DNA of 64,000 bases from Kluyvera cryocrescens NBRC 102467 (lineage in GTDB: Bacteria; Pseudomonadota; Gammaproteobacteria; Enterobacterales; Enterobacteriaceae), in contig NZ_BCTM01000011.1 of assembly GCF_001571285.1 (NCBI RefSeq), positions 1 through 64,000 of the forward strand, in the 5' to 3' direction. The notes below the pieces were generated by a model. It did not search any database, had not been told where the DNA came from, and saw only the letters and a program-made list of their open reading frames with translations. The first letter of the stretch is position 1, and every line of letters starts with the position of its first letter. Made by a program: the position numbers and the translations under genes. Shown here piece by piece: positions 39,375 to 51,891 of this stretch.

Positions 39375-41030
39375 CTACGGATCGGGCGGAGCAAACCACG
39401 CCGATTTAAAGTCAAACCAGCCCAATGTATTCATACGCACGCCGCGCATACTGCGCTGCCCCTGGATCATCAACCAGTGGTGAATGAGTGGTACGACGGA
39501 CTGATTCACCAGCAGCTGTTGGCACCAGTCTGCCTGCGGAAGGTCACCCGCGCGCCAGCGCTCGGCATCTTGTTCCCAATCGATGGGGACGCAGTGACGA
39601 ATCAGCGGCACTTCATACAGATAGGCAAACAACGAGAAATCCAGCGGCAGCGTAAAGTTGGCGCTGTTGAGCCAGACGTCGCTCACTGCTTCGCCGCGAT
39701 GCCACTCGTCGTAATCCACTTCCTGAATATTTAGCGTGACCTGATGTTCGGCTAACAGCGCCTGCATGATGAGGCCAATGATTTTGTGTTCAACGTGTTC
39801 CCGATAATAGGTGAGGGTGACCGATTCCAGCCCGGCCGGCTTTTCGCAGATTTGGCTGCGCGCATGGTGCCAACGCGGCAGCAGGCCATAGGCAGGGAAC
39901 CAGTGGCTTTGGTGCTGCTCACCCGCGTGATAGAGAAGATTGTTGGGATGGAAGATGTGGCTTAGCCACTGGCGCACCGCCGGATTGCTACCGCGTGGGC
40001 TGCGCGCATCGAATAGCAGATAGTAGCAGCCTTCTTCCAGGCGACTCTCGATCGCTTTTTCGCTCTGCGTGGTGCCCTGAAGCGTCAGACCGCAGTTATT
40101 CTCTTCGCCAATTTCCGGCAGTACCCAGACGTTAACCTCATCGATCAGGGCACGGAAACCAAAGTAATCATCAAAGGCATGGATCTTTAACTGGTTCTGA
40201 TTGTTGCGCGCTACCGCATACGGTCCGGTCCCCACCGGCATACGGGAGAAATCAGGCAGCGATTGCCATTCGCGCGGCAGGATCATTGCCGAAACTTGGC
40301 CGAGCAACAGCGGTAGCCAGCGATCGGGCTGGAGCAGATGCACGTCCAGCGTCCAGGCGGTGGGGGAGTCGATGCGCGAAATATTGGAAAACAGCGGCAG
40401 GGTCATGCTGCGATGCAGCGAAGCGATGACGTCTTCCATCTCCAGCTCGCGCCCATGATGGAAATGAATCCCAGGACGCAGGTAAAAACGCCAGTGTAAT
40501 GGGGATATGGCCTGCCAATGGTGCGCAATATCGGCTTCTAGTTCCCCATTTACCTCATTAACGCGGGTCAGTGCGCTAAAAATCTGTCGCGCAATGTGGG
40601 TTTCTGAGCGTCGCAGCGCCGTACCGGGCAGTAAATTGTGCATTGGGCGATAGTAAAGCACGCGCAGAATATGTCGGCCTTGACGGAAGCTGCGGCCTAA
40701 ATGCGACACTAGCATCTGGCGCACCGCTGCTTTATCCCCCACCAGTTGCACCAGCTGATCGATCCGATCTTGTTCCAGCAGATCCTCTGCCCGCTGCTGC
40801 TGTAATGCCAATCCGGTATAGAGGAAATGCAGCTTAGAGCGCTTGCCGCGCCCGACTTCGGCTTCCCAGGTCAGCCAGCCGCGCGCTTCCATCGTGTTCA
40901 ACAGCGTGCGCATATGGCGGCGGGAACAGTTCAGCAGTTCAGCCAGATCGTTGAGCGTGGTTTCCTGCGATTTCCCTTCGCAGCACTGCCATAAGCGGAT
41001 GAATTGTTGTTGCAGTCGACCTGAAGGCAT
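39375..41030 (-). CDS. sgrR: Transcriptional activator SgrR
   Basis: A 551-residue activator, same length as E. coli SgrR, that turns on the small RNA gene sgrS when phosphosugars accumulate. The N-terminal winged HTH (residues about 1-110, [19 protein letters not shown]) is joined to a solute-binding-protein-like domain (about 160-550, family SBP_bac_5) thought to bind the signal metabolite. It is divergent from sgrS and represses its own gene in E. coli. The C-terminal [24 protein letters not shown] is nearly unchanged. Confidence 0.95.
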   Translation of the reverse strand: MPSGRLQQQFIRLWQCCEGKSQETTLNDLAELLNCSRRHMRTLLNTMEARGWLTWEAEVGRGKRSKLHFLYTGLALQQQRAEDLLEQDRIDQLVQLVGDKAAVRQMLVSHLGRSFRQGRHILRVLYYRPMHNLLPGTALRRSETHIARQIFSALTRVNEVNGELEADIAHHWQAISPLHWRFYLRPGIHFHHGRELEMEDVIASLHRSMTLPLFSNISRIDSPTAWTLDVHLLQPDRWLPLLLGQVSAMILPREWQSLPDFSRMPVGTGPYAVARNNQNQLKIHAFDDYFGFRALIDEVNVWVLPEIGEENNCGLTLQGTTQSEKAIESRLEEGCYYLLFDARSPRGSNPAVRQWLSHIFHPNNLLYHAGEQHQSHWFPAYGLLPRWHHARSQICEKPAGLESVTLTYYREHVEHKIIGLIMQALLAEHQVTLNIQEVDYDEWHRGEAVSDVWLNSANFTLPLDFSLFAYLYEVPLIRHCVPIDWEQDAERWRAGDLPQADWCQQLLVNQSVVPLIHHWLMIQGQRSMRGVRMNTLGWFDFKSAWFAPPDP

Positions 41031-41061
41031 AAAAGAGGAACTCCCGCTAAAAACTCAGCAA

Positions 41062-41090
41062 TTTATTAATCCCTATATTAAGCCAATAAT
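41062..41090 (+). promoter_or_regulatory. Probable sgrS promoter
   Basis: TTTATT (41062-41067), a 17-bp spacer, and AATAAT (41085-41090, five of six matches to TATAAT) lie seven bases before GATGAAGCGAGG, which matches the known 5' end of E. coli SgrS. This places the transcript start at about 41098. Confidence 0.6.
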
Positions 41091-41097
41091 GACTTTC

Positions 41098-41450
41098 GAT
41101 GAAGCGAGGAGGTGTCTACCCATCGTCTTTCAGGTTGCGGATGCATTGGCTGCGCCTGCTCGCCCTGGCCACATCGTTGTATGTGAATGGGGACAAACAG
41201 GTATGCGGTTTACCGGCAATGTGAAATCTACGAGGTAGATGAGGAGGTCACTATGTATCAGTTCTACCAGCGTTATTTTTCTGCTACCAAACAGGTTTCC
41301 TGGCTGGCCCGCCAGGCAACCGCGCAGCGGCTTGAAGTGCTGAATTATCTGATGCAGTGGGAAGTTACGAAACCGACCTCTGAGCATTAATTCGCCTAAT
41401 CATGTGTGACTGAGTATTTGCCAGCAGGTATTATCTGCTGGCTTTTTTTT
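41098..41450 (+). ncRNA. sgrS: Small RNA SgrS (long form), glucose-phosphate stress
   Basis: SgrS pairs with ptsG and other mRNAs with Hfq to stop sugar uptake, and also encodes SgrT. The pairing core GTGTGACTGAGTATT at 41403-41417 is identical to E. coli. The terminator is GCCAGCAG (41420-41427) with CTGCTGGC (41435-41442) and eight T. The 5' end is taken at GATGAAGCGAGGAGG (41098), giving about 353 nt against 227 in E. coli; some 140 nt lie between that end and the sgrT ribosome site. A second GAGGAGGT just before sgrT could point to a shorter form starting near 41238, but no good promoter is seen for it. The small hairpin between pairing core and terminator in E. coli is missing. Confidence 0.8.
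41253..41390 (+). CDS. sgrT: Small protein SgrT, inhibitor of glucose uptake
   Basis: A 45-residue protein (MYQFYQRYFSATKQVSWLAR, then LMQWE near the C-terminus) that follows E. coli SgrT (MRQFYQHYFTATAKLCWLRW; 43 residues). SgrT blocks the PTS glucose transporter EIICB-Glc directly. It is encoded within SgrS, with GAGGAGG 6 bp upstream of the ATG. The frame is also open upstream to an ATG at 41187, so a 67-residue form is formally possible, but the ribosome site favours 41253. Confidence 0.88.
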   Translation: MYQFYQRYFSATKQVSWLARQATAQRLEVLNYLMQWEVTKPTSEH

Positions 41451-41478
41451 ATTCTTTCGCGTGCTTAAAGGATTTCAC

Positions 41479-42657
41479 ATGCTCTGGTTAATGACGATGG
41501 GACGACGTCTCAACGGTGTGTACGCTGCCTTTATGATGGTAGCGTTTATGATGGGGATCGCGGGAGCGCTCCAGGCGCCAACCCTGAGCCTGTACCTCAG
41601 CCGTGAGGTCGGCGTACAGCCGTTCTGGGTTGGCCTGTTCTATACCGTCAATGCGGTCGCCGGGATCGTCGTCAGCCTTGCGCTGGCAAAGCGATCCGAT
41701 AGCCGGGGAGACAGGCGTAAGCTGATTATGTTCTGCTGTCTGATGGCGGTTGGCAACGCGCTGCTGTTTGCGTTCAATCGCCATTATCTGACGCTGATTA
41801 CCTGCGGCGTGCTGCTGGCGTCGATTGCCAACGCCGCCATGCCGCAACTGTTTGCCCTGGCGCGCGAGTACGCCGACAGTTCGGCGCGTGAAGTGGTGAT
41901 GTTCAGCTCGGTGATGCGTGCCCAGCTTTCGCTGGCATGGGTCATTGGCCCGCCGCTGGCCTTTATGCTGGCGCTGAATTACGGCTTTACCGCCATGTTC
42001 TCTATCGCGGCAGCCATTTTTGCCATTAGCCTAGCGCTGATCGCGCTGACGTTGCCTTCGGTCGCGCGCGTGGAGCAGCCCAGTGAGGCCGAGCAGAATC
42101 AGCTGAGCGGCTGGAAGGACAGCAACGTGCGGATGCTGTTTATCGCATCGACGCTGATGTGGACCTGCAACACCATGTATATCATCGACATGCCGCTGTG
42201 GATCAGCAGCGATCTCGGCCTGCCTGACAGCCTGGCGGGGATCCTGATGGGGACCGCAGCCGGGCTGGAAATTCCGGCGATGATCCTCGCCGGTTATTAC
42301 GTGAAGCGTTTTGGTAAACGACGCATGATGGTCACGGCGGTGGCAGCAGGCGTGCTGTTCTATGTGGGGCTGATCTTCTTCCATAGCCACACGTCGCTGC
42401 TGATACTGCAGCTGTTTAACGCCGTGTTTATCGGCATTGTCGCCGGGATCGGTATGCTGTGGTTCCAGGATTTGATGCCGGGACGCGCAGGGGCGGCGAC
42501 CACGCTGTTTACCAATAGCATTTCAACCGGGGTGATCCTTGCGGGCATTGTGCAGGGCGCGCTGGCGCAAAGTTTTGGCCACTTTTCGGTGTACTGGGTG
42601 ATTGCGGGAATATCCGTGGTCACTTTGGCCATGACCTGCCGGGTGAAAGACGTGTGA
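41479..42657 (+). CDS. setA: Sugar efflux transporter SetA
   Basis: A 392-residue MFS exporter that removes glucose, lactose and some glycosides, and helps cells recover from phosphosugar stress. The ATG at 41479 with AAAGGA upstream gives MLWLMTMGRRLNGVYAAFM; a GTG at 41461 would extend it by six residues. Twelve membrane segments and motifs such as ALQAPTLSLYLSREVG and WFQDLMPGRAGAATTLF match E. coli SetA (392). It starts 28 bp after the SgrS terminator, whose read-through feeds setA in E. coli. Confidence 0.93.
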   Translation: MLWLMTMGRRLNGVYAAFMMVAFMMGIAGALQAPTLSLYLSREVGVQPFWVGLFYTVNAVAGIVVSLALAKRSDSRGDRRKLIMFCCLMAVGNALLFAFNRHYLTLITCGVLLASIANAAMPQLFALAREYADSSAREVVMFSSVMRAQLSLAWVIGPPLAFMLALNYGFTAMFSIAAAIFAISLALIALTLPSVARVEQPSEAEQNQLSGWKDSNVRMLFIASTLMWTCNTMYIIDMPLWISSDLGLPDSLAGILMGTAAGLEIPAMILAGYYVKRFGKRRMMVTAVAAGVLFYVGLIFFHSHTSLLILQLFNAVFIGIVAGIGMLWFQDLMPGRAGAATTLFTNSISTGVILAGIVQGALAQSFGHFSVYWVIAGISVVTLAMTCRVKDV

Positions 42658-42662
42658 GGTGA

Positions 42663-42693
42663 TGATGCCGGATGCGCAGGGCATCCGGCATCA
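42663..42693. repeat. REP-like hairpin between setA and leuD
   Basis: TGATGCCGGATGC (42663-42675) and GCATCCGGCATCA (42681-42693) make a perfect 13-bp stem around GCAGG between two convergent genes, with the REP core GCCGGATGC. Confidence 0.8.
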
Positions 42694-42699
42694 GAAGCG

Positions 42700-43305
42700 T
42701 TAGCGCATAAACGCTGGCTGCTTGTTTTCGTAGGTGGAGATGGCGTCTTCGTGCTGCAGCGTCAGGCCGATGCTATCTAAGCCGTTAATCATGCAGTGGC
42801 GACGGAAGTCGTCAATTTTAAAGCTATAAGACTTATCGCCTGCTTTCACCACCTGTGCTTCCAGGTCTACTTCAAATTTAATCCCCGGATTGGCCTTCAC
42901 CAGCGCAAACAGTTCGTCGACCTGTGCATCGCTCAGGGTCACCGGCAACAGCTGATTGTTAAAGCTATTGCCGTAGAAGATGTCGGCGAAGCTCGGGGCG
43001 ATCACCACTTTAAAACCGTAGTCGGTCAGCGCCCACGGCGCGTGTTCACGCGAAGAACCACAGCCGAAGTTTTCCCGCGCCAGCAGGATGGAGGCGCCTT
43101 TGTACTCCGGGAAGTTCAGCACGAATTCTGGATTTGGCTGCTCGCCCTTATCGTCGAGGAAGCGCCAGTCGTTGAACAGGTGCGCGCCAAAGCCGGTGCG
43201 GGTCACTTTCTGCAAAAACTGTTTCGGGATAATCGCATCGGTATCGACGTTCGCGGCATCCAGCGGCACCACCAGTCCCGTATGTTGGGTAAATTTCTCT
43301 GCCAT
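42700..43305 (-). CDS. leuD: 3-isopropylmalate dehydratase small subunit
   Basis: A 201-residue swivel domain subunit that with LeuC converts 2-isopropylmalate to 3-isopropylmalate. The conserved segments [14 protein letters not shown] and [18 protein letters not shown], the latter near the active site, are present. It lies 10 bp behind leuC as last gene of leuABCD. Confidence 0.96.
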   Translation of the reverse strand: MAEKFTQHTGLVVPLDAANVDTDAIIPKQFLQKVTRTGFGAHLFNDWRFLDDKGEQPNPEFVLNFPEYKGASILLARENFGCGSSREHAPWALTDYGFKVVIAPSFADIFYGNSFNNQLLPVTLSDAQVDELFALVKANPGIKFEVDLEAQVVKAGDKSYSFKIDDFRRHCMINGLDSIGLTLQHEDAISTYENKQPAFMR

Positions 43306-43315
43306 GATGGTTTCC

Positions 43316-44716
43316 TTATTTCATGCTACGAATATCGGCGAAATGACCGGTGACCGCGGCCGCTGCGGCCATTGCCGGGCTGACCAGGTGAGTACGGCCA
43401 CCGCGGCCCTGACGGCCTTCAAAGTTACGGTTGCTGGTGGAGGCACAGCGCTCGCCGGGGTTCAGGCGGTCATTGTTCATCGCCAGACACATCGAGCAGC
43501 CCGGTAAACGCCATTCAAAACCGGCTTCAATAAAGATCTTATCCAGACCTTCCGCTTCGGCCTGTGCTTTCACCGGGCCGGAGCCTGGCACAACCAGTGC
43601 CTGTACGCCCGGAGCCACTTTGCGGCCTTTGGCGATTTCAGCCGCCGCACGTAAATCTTCAATGCGTGAGTTGGTGCAGGAACCAATAAACACTTTGTCG
43701 ATAGCGACATCGGTCAATGGGATACCCGGCTTGAGGCCCATATAGGCCAGCGCTTTCTCGGCGCTGGCGCGCTCGACCGGATCGCTGAAGGATGCGGGAT
43801 CCGGAATGTTGTCATTTACGGAAATCACCTGGCCTGGGTTAGTGCCCCAGGTGACCTGTGGCGCAATCTCTTCCGCCTGCAGGGTGACGAAGTTATCAAA
43901 GGTCGCGCCATCGTCGGTCTTCAGGGTTTTCCAGTAGCTGACCGCGTCGTCAAAATCTTGGCCTTTTGGTGCGTGCAGACGGCCTTCCACATAGTTGAAG
44001 GTGGTTTCGTCTGGCGCCACCAGGCCCGCTTTTGCACCCAGCTCGATAGCCATGTTACACAGCGTCATACGGCCTTCCATGGTCAGATCGCGAATCGCCT
44101 GGCCACAGAATTCCACCACGTAGCCGGTGCCGCCGGCGCTGCCGGTTTTACCGATAATTGCCAGTACGATATCTTTTGCCGTGATCCCCGGCGCTGCTTT
44201 GCCGTTGACTTCAATCTTCATGGTTTTCGCGCGGCCCTGTTTCAGCGTCTGGGTCGCCAGCACATGTTCGACTTCCGAGGTGCCGATACCAAACGCCAGT
44301 GCGCCGAATGCGCCGTGGGTGGCGGTATGGGAGTCGCCGCACACGATGGTCATGCCCGGCAGAGTCACGCCTTGTTCCGGCCCCATCACGTGCACAATAC
44401 CCTGGTAAGGGTGATTCAGGTCGTACAGCTCTACGCCAAACTCGCTGCAGTTCTTGATCAGTTCCTGCATCTGAATACGCGCCATCTCGCCGGAGGCGTT
44501 GATGTCTTTCGTCTGAGTCGAAACGTTGTGATCCATCGTCGCGAAGGTTTTGCCCGGCTGACGTACCGGGCGTTTATGCGCGCGCAGGCCGTCAAACGCC
44601 TGTGGTGAAGTCACTTCGTGCACCAGGTGGCGATCGATGTACAACAGCGGCGTTTCGTTTGGCGCTTCAAAGACCACGTGAGCATCAAACAATTTTTCGT
44701 ATAAAGTCTTCGCCAT
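43316..44716 (-). CDS. leuC: 3-isopropylmalate dehydratase large subunit
   Basis: A 466-residue aconitase-like subunit with a [4Fe-4S] cluster held by three cysteines, one in [14 protein letters not shown] and two in [27 protein letters not shown]-like motif [16 protein letters not shown] is present. It lies 2 bp behind leuB and works with LeuD in leucine synthesis. Confidence 0.97.
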   Translation of the reverse strand: MAKTLYEKLFDAHVVFEAPNETPLLYIDRHLVHEVTSPQAFDGLRAHKRPVRQPGKTFATMDHNVSTQTKDINASGEMARIQMQELIKNCSEFGVELYDLNHPYQGIVHVMGPEQGVTLPGMTIVCGDSHTATHGAFGALAFGIGTSEVEHVLATQTLKQGRAKTMKIEVNGKAAPGITAKDIVLAIIGKTGSAGGTGYVVEFCGQAIRDLTMEGRMTLCNMAIELGAKAGLVAPDETTFNYVEGRLHAPKGQDFDDAVSYWKTLKTDDGATFDNFVTLQAEEIAPQVTWGTNPGQVISVNDNIPDPASFSDPVERASAEKALAYMGLKPGIPLTDVAIDKVFIGSCTNSRIEDLRAAAEIAKGRKVAPGVQALVVPGSGPVKAQAEAEGLDKIFIEAGFEWRLPGCSMCLAMNNDRLNPGERCASTSNRNFEGRQGRGGRTHLVSPAMAAAAAVTGHFADIRSMK

Positions 44717-44718
44717 GG

Positions 44719-47381
<2,663 letters not shown>

Positions 47382-47424
47382 GGTTTAGGTCCTTGGGTTT
47401 TCTTGGGCGCCTTGCTACGAGCAT

Positions 47425-47456
47425 AAAAAAACCCGCGCAGCGGCGCGGGTTTTTGT
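47425..47456 (-). terminator. leu operon attenuator terminator
   Basis: On the minus strand ACCCGCGC (47443-47450 complement) pairs with GCGCGGGT (47431-47438 complement) around CGCT, followed by seven T. It lies between leuL and leuA and is the Rho-independent attenuator controlled by leucyl-tRNA supply. Confidence 0.9.
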
Positions 47457-47471
47457 TTTACTGATGATGAC

Positions 47472-47558
47472 TTAACGTAATACGTCGCACACCAGTCTAC
47501 CGCGCACAGAAGAGGCGTTTAGTAGTAGTAGACCGTTGATGCGAGTGGTACGTAACAT
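47472..47558 (-). CDS. leuL: leu operon leader peptide
   Basis: A 28-residue leader peptide, MLRTTRINGLLLLNASSVRG then RLVCDVLR. The four consecutive leucines are all rare CTA codons (47520-47531), so translation stalls when charged tRNA-Leu(CUA) is low and the antiterminator forms. E. coli LeuL is also 28 residues with four adjacent leucines (FTGLLLLNAF). GGAGA lies 9 bp before the ATG. Too short for standard gene finders. Confidence 0.92.
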   Translation of the reverse strand: MLRTTRINGLLLLNASSVRGRLVCDVLR

Positions 47559-47594
47559 TGTCATCATTCTCCAGATGAATTCGATATGCTATTA

Positions 47595-47623
47595 GTGGTA
47601 CTGGATATGACTTCTGATGTCAA
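47595..47623 (-). promoter_or_regulatory. leuLABCD promoter
   Basis: On the minus strand TTGACA (47618-47623) is a perfect -35, a 17-bp spacer follows, and TACCAC (47595-47600) stands where the E. coli leu promoter has its weak -10. Confidence 0.65.
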
Positions 47624-48161
47624 CACTGAATGAGATTCACAAGGTCAATTGAGCAAGTAAACGAAACGGCTGGATTAGCTAATTGTGCTGATGAATGTCT
47701 CATTTCATAGCGAATCATTTTTTAGGTTAACGTGCGGTTTTAATATTTTGTCGCATTTATACAAGCTTTATTGCATCTGCTCATTATTCTGTCATCTATA
47801 AGTGCGATCTATATCATAATGATAGTAAAGGGATAATTTCTTTAAAATTGCATTTTGTATAGTTAAAAAGAGTATTTCTGATAGAAAAATGTTAATTTGC
47901 TTTTTTGATTTAATAACACACTTTAATAAAACTTAATCCATTATTACGATTTCGGCATGTTGTGTATTCGTCTAATCCATGAGTAAACTATGTTCCATTA
48001 AGTTGGTGATATATATAAGCGCCGCTGTTTTCTGCTGTAAGCCACGCGCTTTGCCTCTTTATATATTCCGATTTTTATTAAATTATCTTTTTTGGAACTT
48101 ATATGCATGGTAAATCATATGGCCACAATATATTTATGTCATTTGGCAAAGGGAGTTTTGT
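47624..48161. other. AT-rich leuLABCD-leuO intergenic region
   Basis: About 540 bp without a gene between the divergent leu promoter and leuO. It is far AT-richer than the window average, with many A- and T-tracts (for example around 47810-47960). In E. coli and Salmonella the matching region is bound by H-NS and LeuO, which silence and relay between the promoters. I see no ORF, tRNA or strong hairpin. Confidence 0.6.
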
Positions 48162-49133
48162 ATGACAATGGTATCTGATTGTGGAATTAACGCATCGGAG
48201 CAGCAGCACGTACCGACGAATGAAGGAACAAAACCGCAGCTCCGGATGGTCGATTTAAATTTGCTAACCGTATTTGATGCGGTGATGCAGGAGCAAAATA
48301 TAACGCGTGCAGCGCACTCGCTCGGAATGTCTCAGCCTGCGGTCAGTAATGCGGTTGCCCGGCTGAAAGTCATGTTCAATGATGAGCTCTTTGTGCGCTA
48401 CGGCCGGGGGATTCAGCCTACCGCTCGCGCTTTCCAGCTGTTTGGCTCGGTTCGCCAGGCGCTGCAGTTGGTGCAAAATGAGCTCCCGGGTTCGGGCTTC
48501 GATCCTTTGAGCAGTGAGCGTATTTTTAATCTTTGCGTATGCAGCCCGCTGGATAATTATTTAACGTCAATTATCCTCAATAAAGTGCATGCCGTTGCGC
48601 CACATATTCACATGGTATTTAAGTCAGCCTTAAACCAAAATACAGAGCATCAGCTTCGCTACCAGGAAATTGAGTTCGTTCTGGGTTATGACGAGTTCCG
48701 TCGCCCTGAGTTTTCCTGCGTGCCATTATTTAATGATGAAATGGTGCTGGTCGCCAGTAAAAATCATCCTCGTATTAATGGCCCTATTACCGAAGACAGT
48801 ATTTATCAGGAAGAGCATGCCGTTGTTTCTCTGGAACGCTATGCATCATTTAGCCAGCCATGGTATGACTCAATTGATAAACAAAATCGTATTGCGTATC
48901 AGGGCATGGCACTTATTAGCGTACTGAATGTTGTTTCTCAAACGCATCTGGTGGCTATTGCCCCGCGTCGTTTAGCGGCAGAGTTTTCTGAACAGTTGGG
49001 TCTACAGATTTTACCGCTGCCGATGAAGCTAAATAGCCGTACCTGCTACCTTTCCTGGCATGAAGCGGCCGGTCGGGATAAAGGTCATCAGTGGATGGAA
49101 GAGCTGCTGGTGAATGCTTGTCGCCAGCAGTAA
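48162..49133 (+). CDS. leuO: LysR family global regulator LeuO
   Basis: A 323-residue LysR-type regulator that counters H-NS silencing at many loci, including cas and porin genes in relatives. The winged HTH is at about residues 30-90 ([34 protein letters not shown]); the effector domain follows. It is a few residues longer than E. coli LeuO (314) in the variable N-terminus. The start at 48162 has GGGAG upstream. It is preceded by long AT-rich DNA and followed by a strong terminator. Confidence 0.95.
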   Translation: MTMVSDCGINASEQQHVPTNEGTKPQLRMVDLNLLTVFDAVMQEQNITRAAHSLGMSQPAVSNAVARLKVMFNDELFVRYGRGIQPTARAFQLFGSVRQALQLVQNELPGSGFDPLSSERIFNLCVCSPLDNYLTSIILNKVHAVAPHIHMVFKSALNQNTEHQLRYQEIEFVLGYDEFRRPEFSCVPLFNDEMVLVASKNHPRINGPITEDSIYQEEHAVVSLERYASFSQPWYDSIDKQNRIAYQGMALISVLNVVSQTHLVAIAPRRLAAEFSEQLGLQILPLPMKLNSRTCYLSWHEAAGRDKGHQWMEELLVNACRQQ

Positions 49134-49140
49134 CACGAGT

Positions 49141-49178
49141 AAATAAACGGGGTGCGTTGGCATCCCGTTTATTTTTTT
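49141..49178 (+). terminator. leuO terminator
   Basis: AAATAAACGGGGTGC (49141-49155) pairs with GCATCCCGTTTATTT (49160-49174), a 15-bp stem with one G-T pair and a 4-nt loop, followed by T-run to 49178. The A/T flanks make it bidirectional in form. Confidence 0.92.
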
Positions 49179-49526
49179 AATAACGATAAATGCAAAATAT
49201 TATTCTGTTATTGCCGACGAAGGTGGCCGGCAACAAAGTGAAAAATGCAGGTTTTGCTGTAATGGTGCGTTTCGCCCGAGTATCCACGCTCTTCTTTTCT
49301 TATCGCTGAAGCAATCATCCATCATTTTCCCTTTTCCCCTTATTTTCCCACTTATTAGTACCGGTTCTACTGCAGATGTGCGAATTGCCTGCCTGTTGGC
49401 GAGCGGTTATGTTAGGTCTTTACCGATCATTTAGCGTCGGCGGATGAGTTATACGCCGTCGACACATGGCCGCCGGAAAATGAGTTCCCCGGTCATCAAG
49501 ATGCAAGAGAAGCCTGGAGGCAAACC
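49179..49526 (+). promoter_or_regulatory. ilvIH upstream regulatory region
   Basis: About 350 bp between the leuO terminator and ilvI with no gene. A 6-bp stem TTGCCG/CGGCAA lies at 49211-49233. In E. coli this region holds several Lrp sites that activate ilvIH and are relieved by leucine; I cannot place individual Lrp sites by eye. GGAGG precedes the ilvI start. Confidence 0.5.
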
Positions 49527-51251
49527 ATGGAGATGTTGTCTGGAGCCGAGATGGTCGTCCGGTCGTTAATCGATCAGGGCGTGAAGCAGGTATTTGGCTA
49601 CCCGGGGGGCGCTGTCCTCGATATCTATGACGCGCTACATACGGTCGGTGGCATTGATCATGTGCTGGTGCGTCATGAGCAAGCGGCGGTCCATATGGCC
49701 GATGGCCTGGCGCGCGCGACGGGTGAAGTGGGCGTGGTGCTGGTGACTTCCGGCCCAGGAGCGACCAATGCCATTACCGGTATTGCGACGGCTTATATGG
49801 ACTCGATACCGCTGGTTGTGCTGTCCGGTCAGGTGGCAACTTCGCTGATTGGCTACGATGCATTTCAGGAGTGCGACATGGTCGGGATTTCGCGACCGGT
49901 GGTGAAGCACAGTTTCCTGGTGAAGCAGACCGAAGATATTCCCGGCGTTTTGAAAAAAGCATTCTGGTTGGCGGCCAGCGGTCGTCCAGGCCCGGTGGTG
50001 GTTGATCTGCCAAAGGATATCCTCAACGCTGCGCATAAGATGCCTTATGTTTGGCCTGATGCGGTGAGCATGCGTTCTTATAATCCGACCACCACAGGGC
50101 ATAAAGGACAAATCAAACGCGCATTGCAGACGCTTATCGCGGCGAAAAAGCCGGTGGTGTACGTTGGCGGCGGCGTAGTCAACGCCGAATGTCATACGCA
50201 GCTACGGGCGCTTATCGAAAAACTCAATTTACCGGTTGCTTCTTCACTGATGGGGCTAGGCGGTTTTCCGGCAACGCATCGACAGGCACTGGGGATGTTG
50301 GGGATGCACGGTACCTACGAAGCCAATATGACGATGCATCATTCTGACGTGATTTTTGCCGTCGGGGTCCGCTTCGATGACCGCACAACCAATAATCTGG
50401 CGAAGTACTGCCCGAATGCGACCGTACTGCATATCGACATCGATCCTACCTCGATCTCGAAAACCGTTCCGGCGGATATTCCGATTGTTGGCGATGCGGG
50501 TCTCGTTCTCGATCAAATGCTGGAGCTGCTGGATCAAGAGAGCACCGTCCAGCCGCTGGATGATATCCGCGACTGGTGGCAGCAAATCGAACAGTGGCGC
50601 GCTCGCCAGTGCCTGAAATACGACACCCAGAGCGGCCAGATTAAGCCTCAGGCGGTGGTGGAAACCATCTGGAAACTGACCAATGGTGACGCTTATGTGA
50701 CCTCTGATGTGGGCCAGCATCAGATGTTCGCCGCGCTGTACTACCCGTTTGATAAACCGCGCCGCTGGATTAACTCGGGCGGGCTCGGCACGATGGGCTT
50801 CGGTCTGCCTGCCGCCCTTGGCGTTAAGATGGCTCTGCCGGATGCCACCGTGGTGTGCGTGACTGGCGATGGCAGCATCCAGATGAATATTCAGGAGCTC
50901 TCGACCGCATTGCAATATGAACTGCCGGTGCTGGTGCTCAACCTCAACAACGGCTATCTGGGGATGGTGAAGCAGTGGCAGGATATGATCTATTCCGGTC
51001 GTCACTCCCAGTCTTATATGCAGTCGCTGCCGGACTTTGTTCGCCTGGCTGAAGCTTACGGCCATGTTGGGATCCGCATTACCGAGCCATCCGAACTTGA
51101 GAGCAAGCTGACGGAGGCACTGGAGCAGGTGCGCAATAATCGCCTGGTGTTTGTCGACGTCTGCGTCGATGGGAGCGAACACGTCTATCCTATGCAGATC
51201 CGCGGCGGATCAATGGACGAGATGTGGCTGAGTAAAACGGAGAGAACCTGA
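49527..51251 (+). CDS. ilvI: Acetolactate synthase III large subunit
   Basis: A 574-residue thiamine diphosphate enzyme, same length as E. coli IlvI, making acetolactate and acetohydroxybutyrate for valine, leucine and isoleucine. The catalytic glutamate is E51 ([13 protein letters not shown]); the ThDP-Mg site is [15 protein letters not shown] followed by NLNN; FAD-binding GVRFDDRTT is present. Valine-sensitive with IlvH. ilvH follows after 2 bp. Confidence 0.97.
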   Translation: MEMLSGAEMVVRSLIDQGVKQVFGYPGGAVLDIYDALHTVGGIDHVLVRHEQAAVHMADGLARATGEVGVVLVTSGPGATNAITGIATAYMDSIPLVVLSGQVATSLIGYDAFQECDMVGISRPVVKHSFLVKQTEDIPGVLKKAFWLAASGRPGPVVVDLPKDILNAAHKMPYVWPDAVSMRSYNPTTTGHKGQIKRALQTLIAAKKPVVYVGGGVVNAECHTQLRALIEKLNLPVASSLMGLGGFPATHRQALGMLGMHGTYEANMTMHHSDVIFAVGVRFDDRTTNNLAKYCPNATVLHIDIDPTSISKTVPADIPIVGDAGLVLDQMLELLDQESTVQPLDDIRDWWQQIEQWRARQCLKYDTQSGQIKPQAVVETIWKLTNGDAYVTSDVGQHQMFAALYYPFDKPRRWINSGGLGTMGFGLPAALGVKMALPDATVVCVTGDGSIQMNIQELSTALQYELPVLVLNLNNGYLGMVKQWQDMIYSGRHSQSYMQSLPDFVRLAEAYGHVGIRITEPSELESKLTEALEQVRNNRLVFVDVCVDGSEHVYPMQIRGGSMDEMWLSKTERT

Positions 51252-51253
51252 TT

Positions 51254-51745
51254 ATGCGCCGGATATTATCTGTATTGCTGGAAAACGAGTCCGGTGCGCT
51301 GTCGCGCGTCATCGGGTTGTTCTCACAACGTGGGTACAACATTGAAAGCCTGACCGTTGCGCCCACTGATGATCCCACGCTGTCACGCATGACCATTCAA
51401 ACGGTCGGTGATGAAAAAACCATAGAGCAGATTGAAAAGCAGCTGCATAAGTTGGTGGATGTGCTGCGGGTTACGGAGCTAGGGCAGGGCGGGCACGTAG
51501 AGCGTGAAATCATGCTGGTGAAGGTTCAGGCCAGCGGTTATGGCCGTGACGAGGTCAAACGCAACACGGAGATTTTCCGTGGGCAGATTATTGACGTCAC
51601 GCCGTCGCTGTATACCGTGCAGCTCGTTGGCACGAGCGATAAGCTGGATGCATTCCTTGCCTCGCTGCGCGATGTCGCCAGAATTGTGGAAGTGGCGCGC
51701 TCAGGTGTAGTTGGATTATCACGCGGTGACAAGATTATGCGTTAG
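51254..51745 (+). CDS. ilvH: Acetolactate synthase III small (regulatory) subunit
   Basis: A 163-residue regulatory subunit with an N-terminal ACT domain ([27 protein letters not shown]) that binds valine, and a C-terminal ACT-like domain. G14 and the neighbouring residues whose change gives valine resistance in E. coli are wild type. Ends at an intrinsic terminator. Confidence 0.96.
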   Translation: MRRILSVLLENESGALSRVIGLFSQRGYNIESLTVAPTDDPTLSRMTIQTVGDEKTIEQIEKQLHKLVDVLRVTELGQGGHVEREIMLVKVQASGYGRDEVKRNTEIFRGQIIDVTPSLYTVQLVGTSDKLDAFLASLRDVARIVEVARSGVVGLSRGDKIMR

Positions 51746-51768
51746 CCTGGATCTCATCGCTTTATCGT

Positions 51769-51796
51769 AGCCCGGCCAGACGTCGGGCTTTTTTTT
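51769..51796 (+). terminator. ilvIH terminator
   Basis: AGCCCG (51769-51774) pairs with CGGGCT (51784-51789), followed by eight T. Confidence 0.85.
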
Positions 51797-51891
51797 GCGA
51801 AATCAGCAAGAAGTGCGAAGAAAAGCTATTGCCGATGAGATCATTCTGCGTTTAGATGTTACGGATTATACTTATAAAGCAAGGGGCAATT

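Noticed and set aside
41089-41238. 49-codon ORF starting at 41089 upstream of sgrT
   Set aside because: Its ATG overlaps the probable -10 element of sgrS, so it would not be in the transcript.
47520-47531. TAG triplet repeat as microsatellite
   Set aside because: It is the complement of the four CTA leucine codons of leuL.
50256-51182. 308-codon minus-strand frame opposite ilvI
   Set aside because: Shadow of ilvI; composition follows the complementary codons of ilvI.
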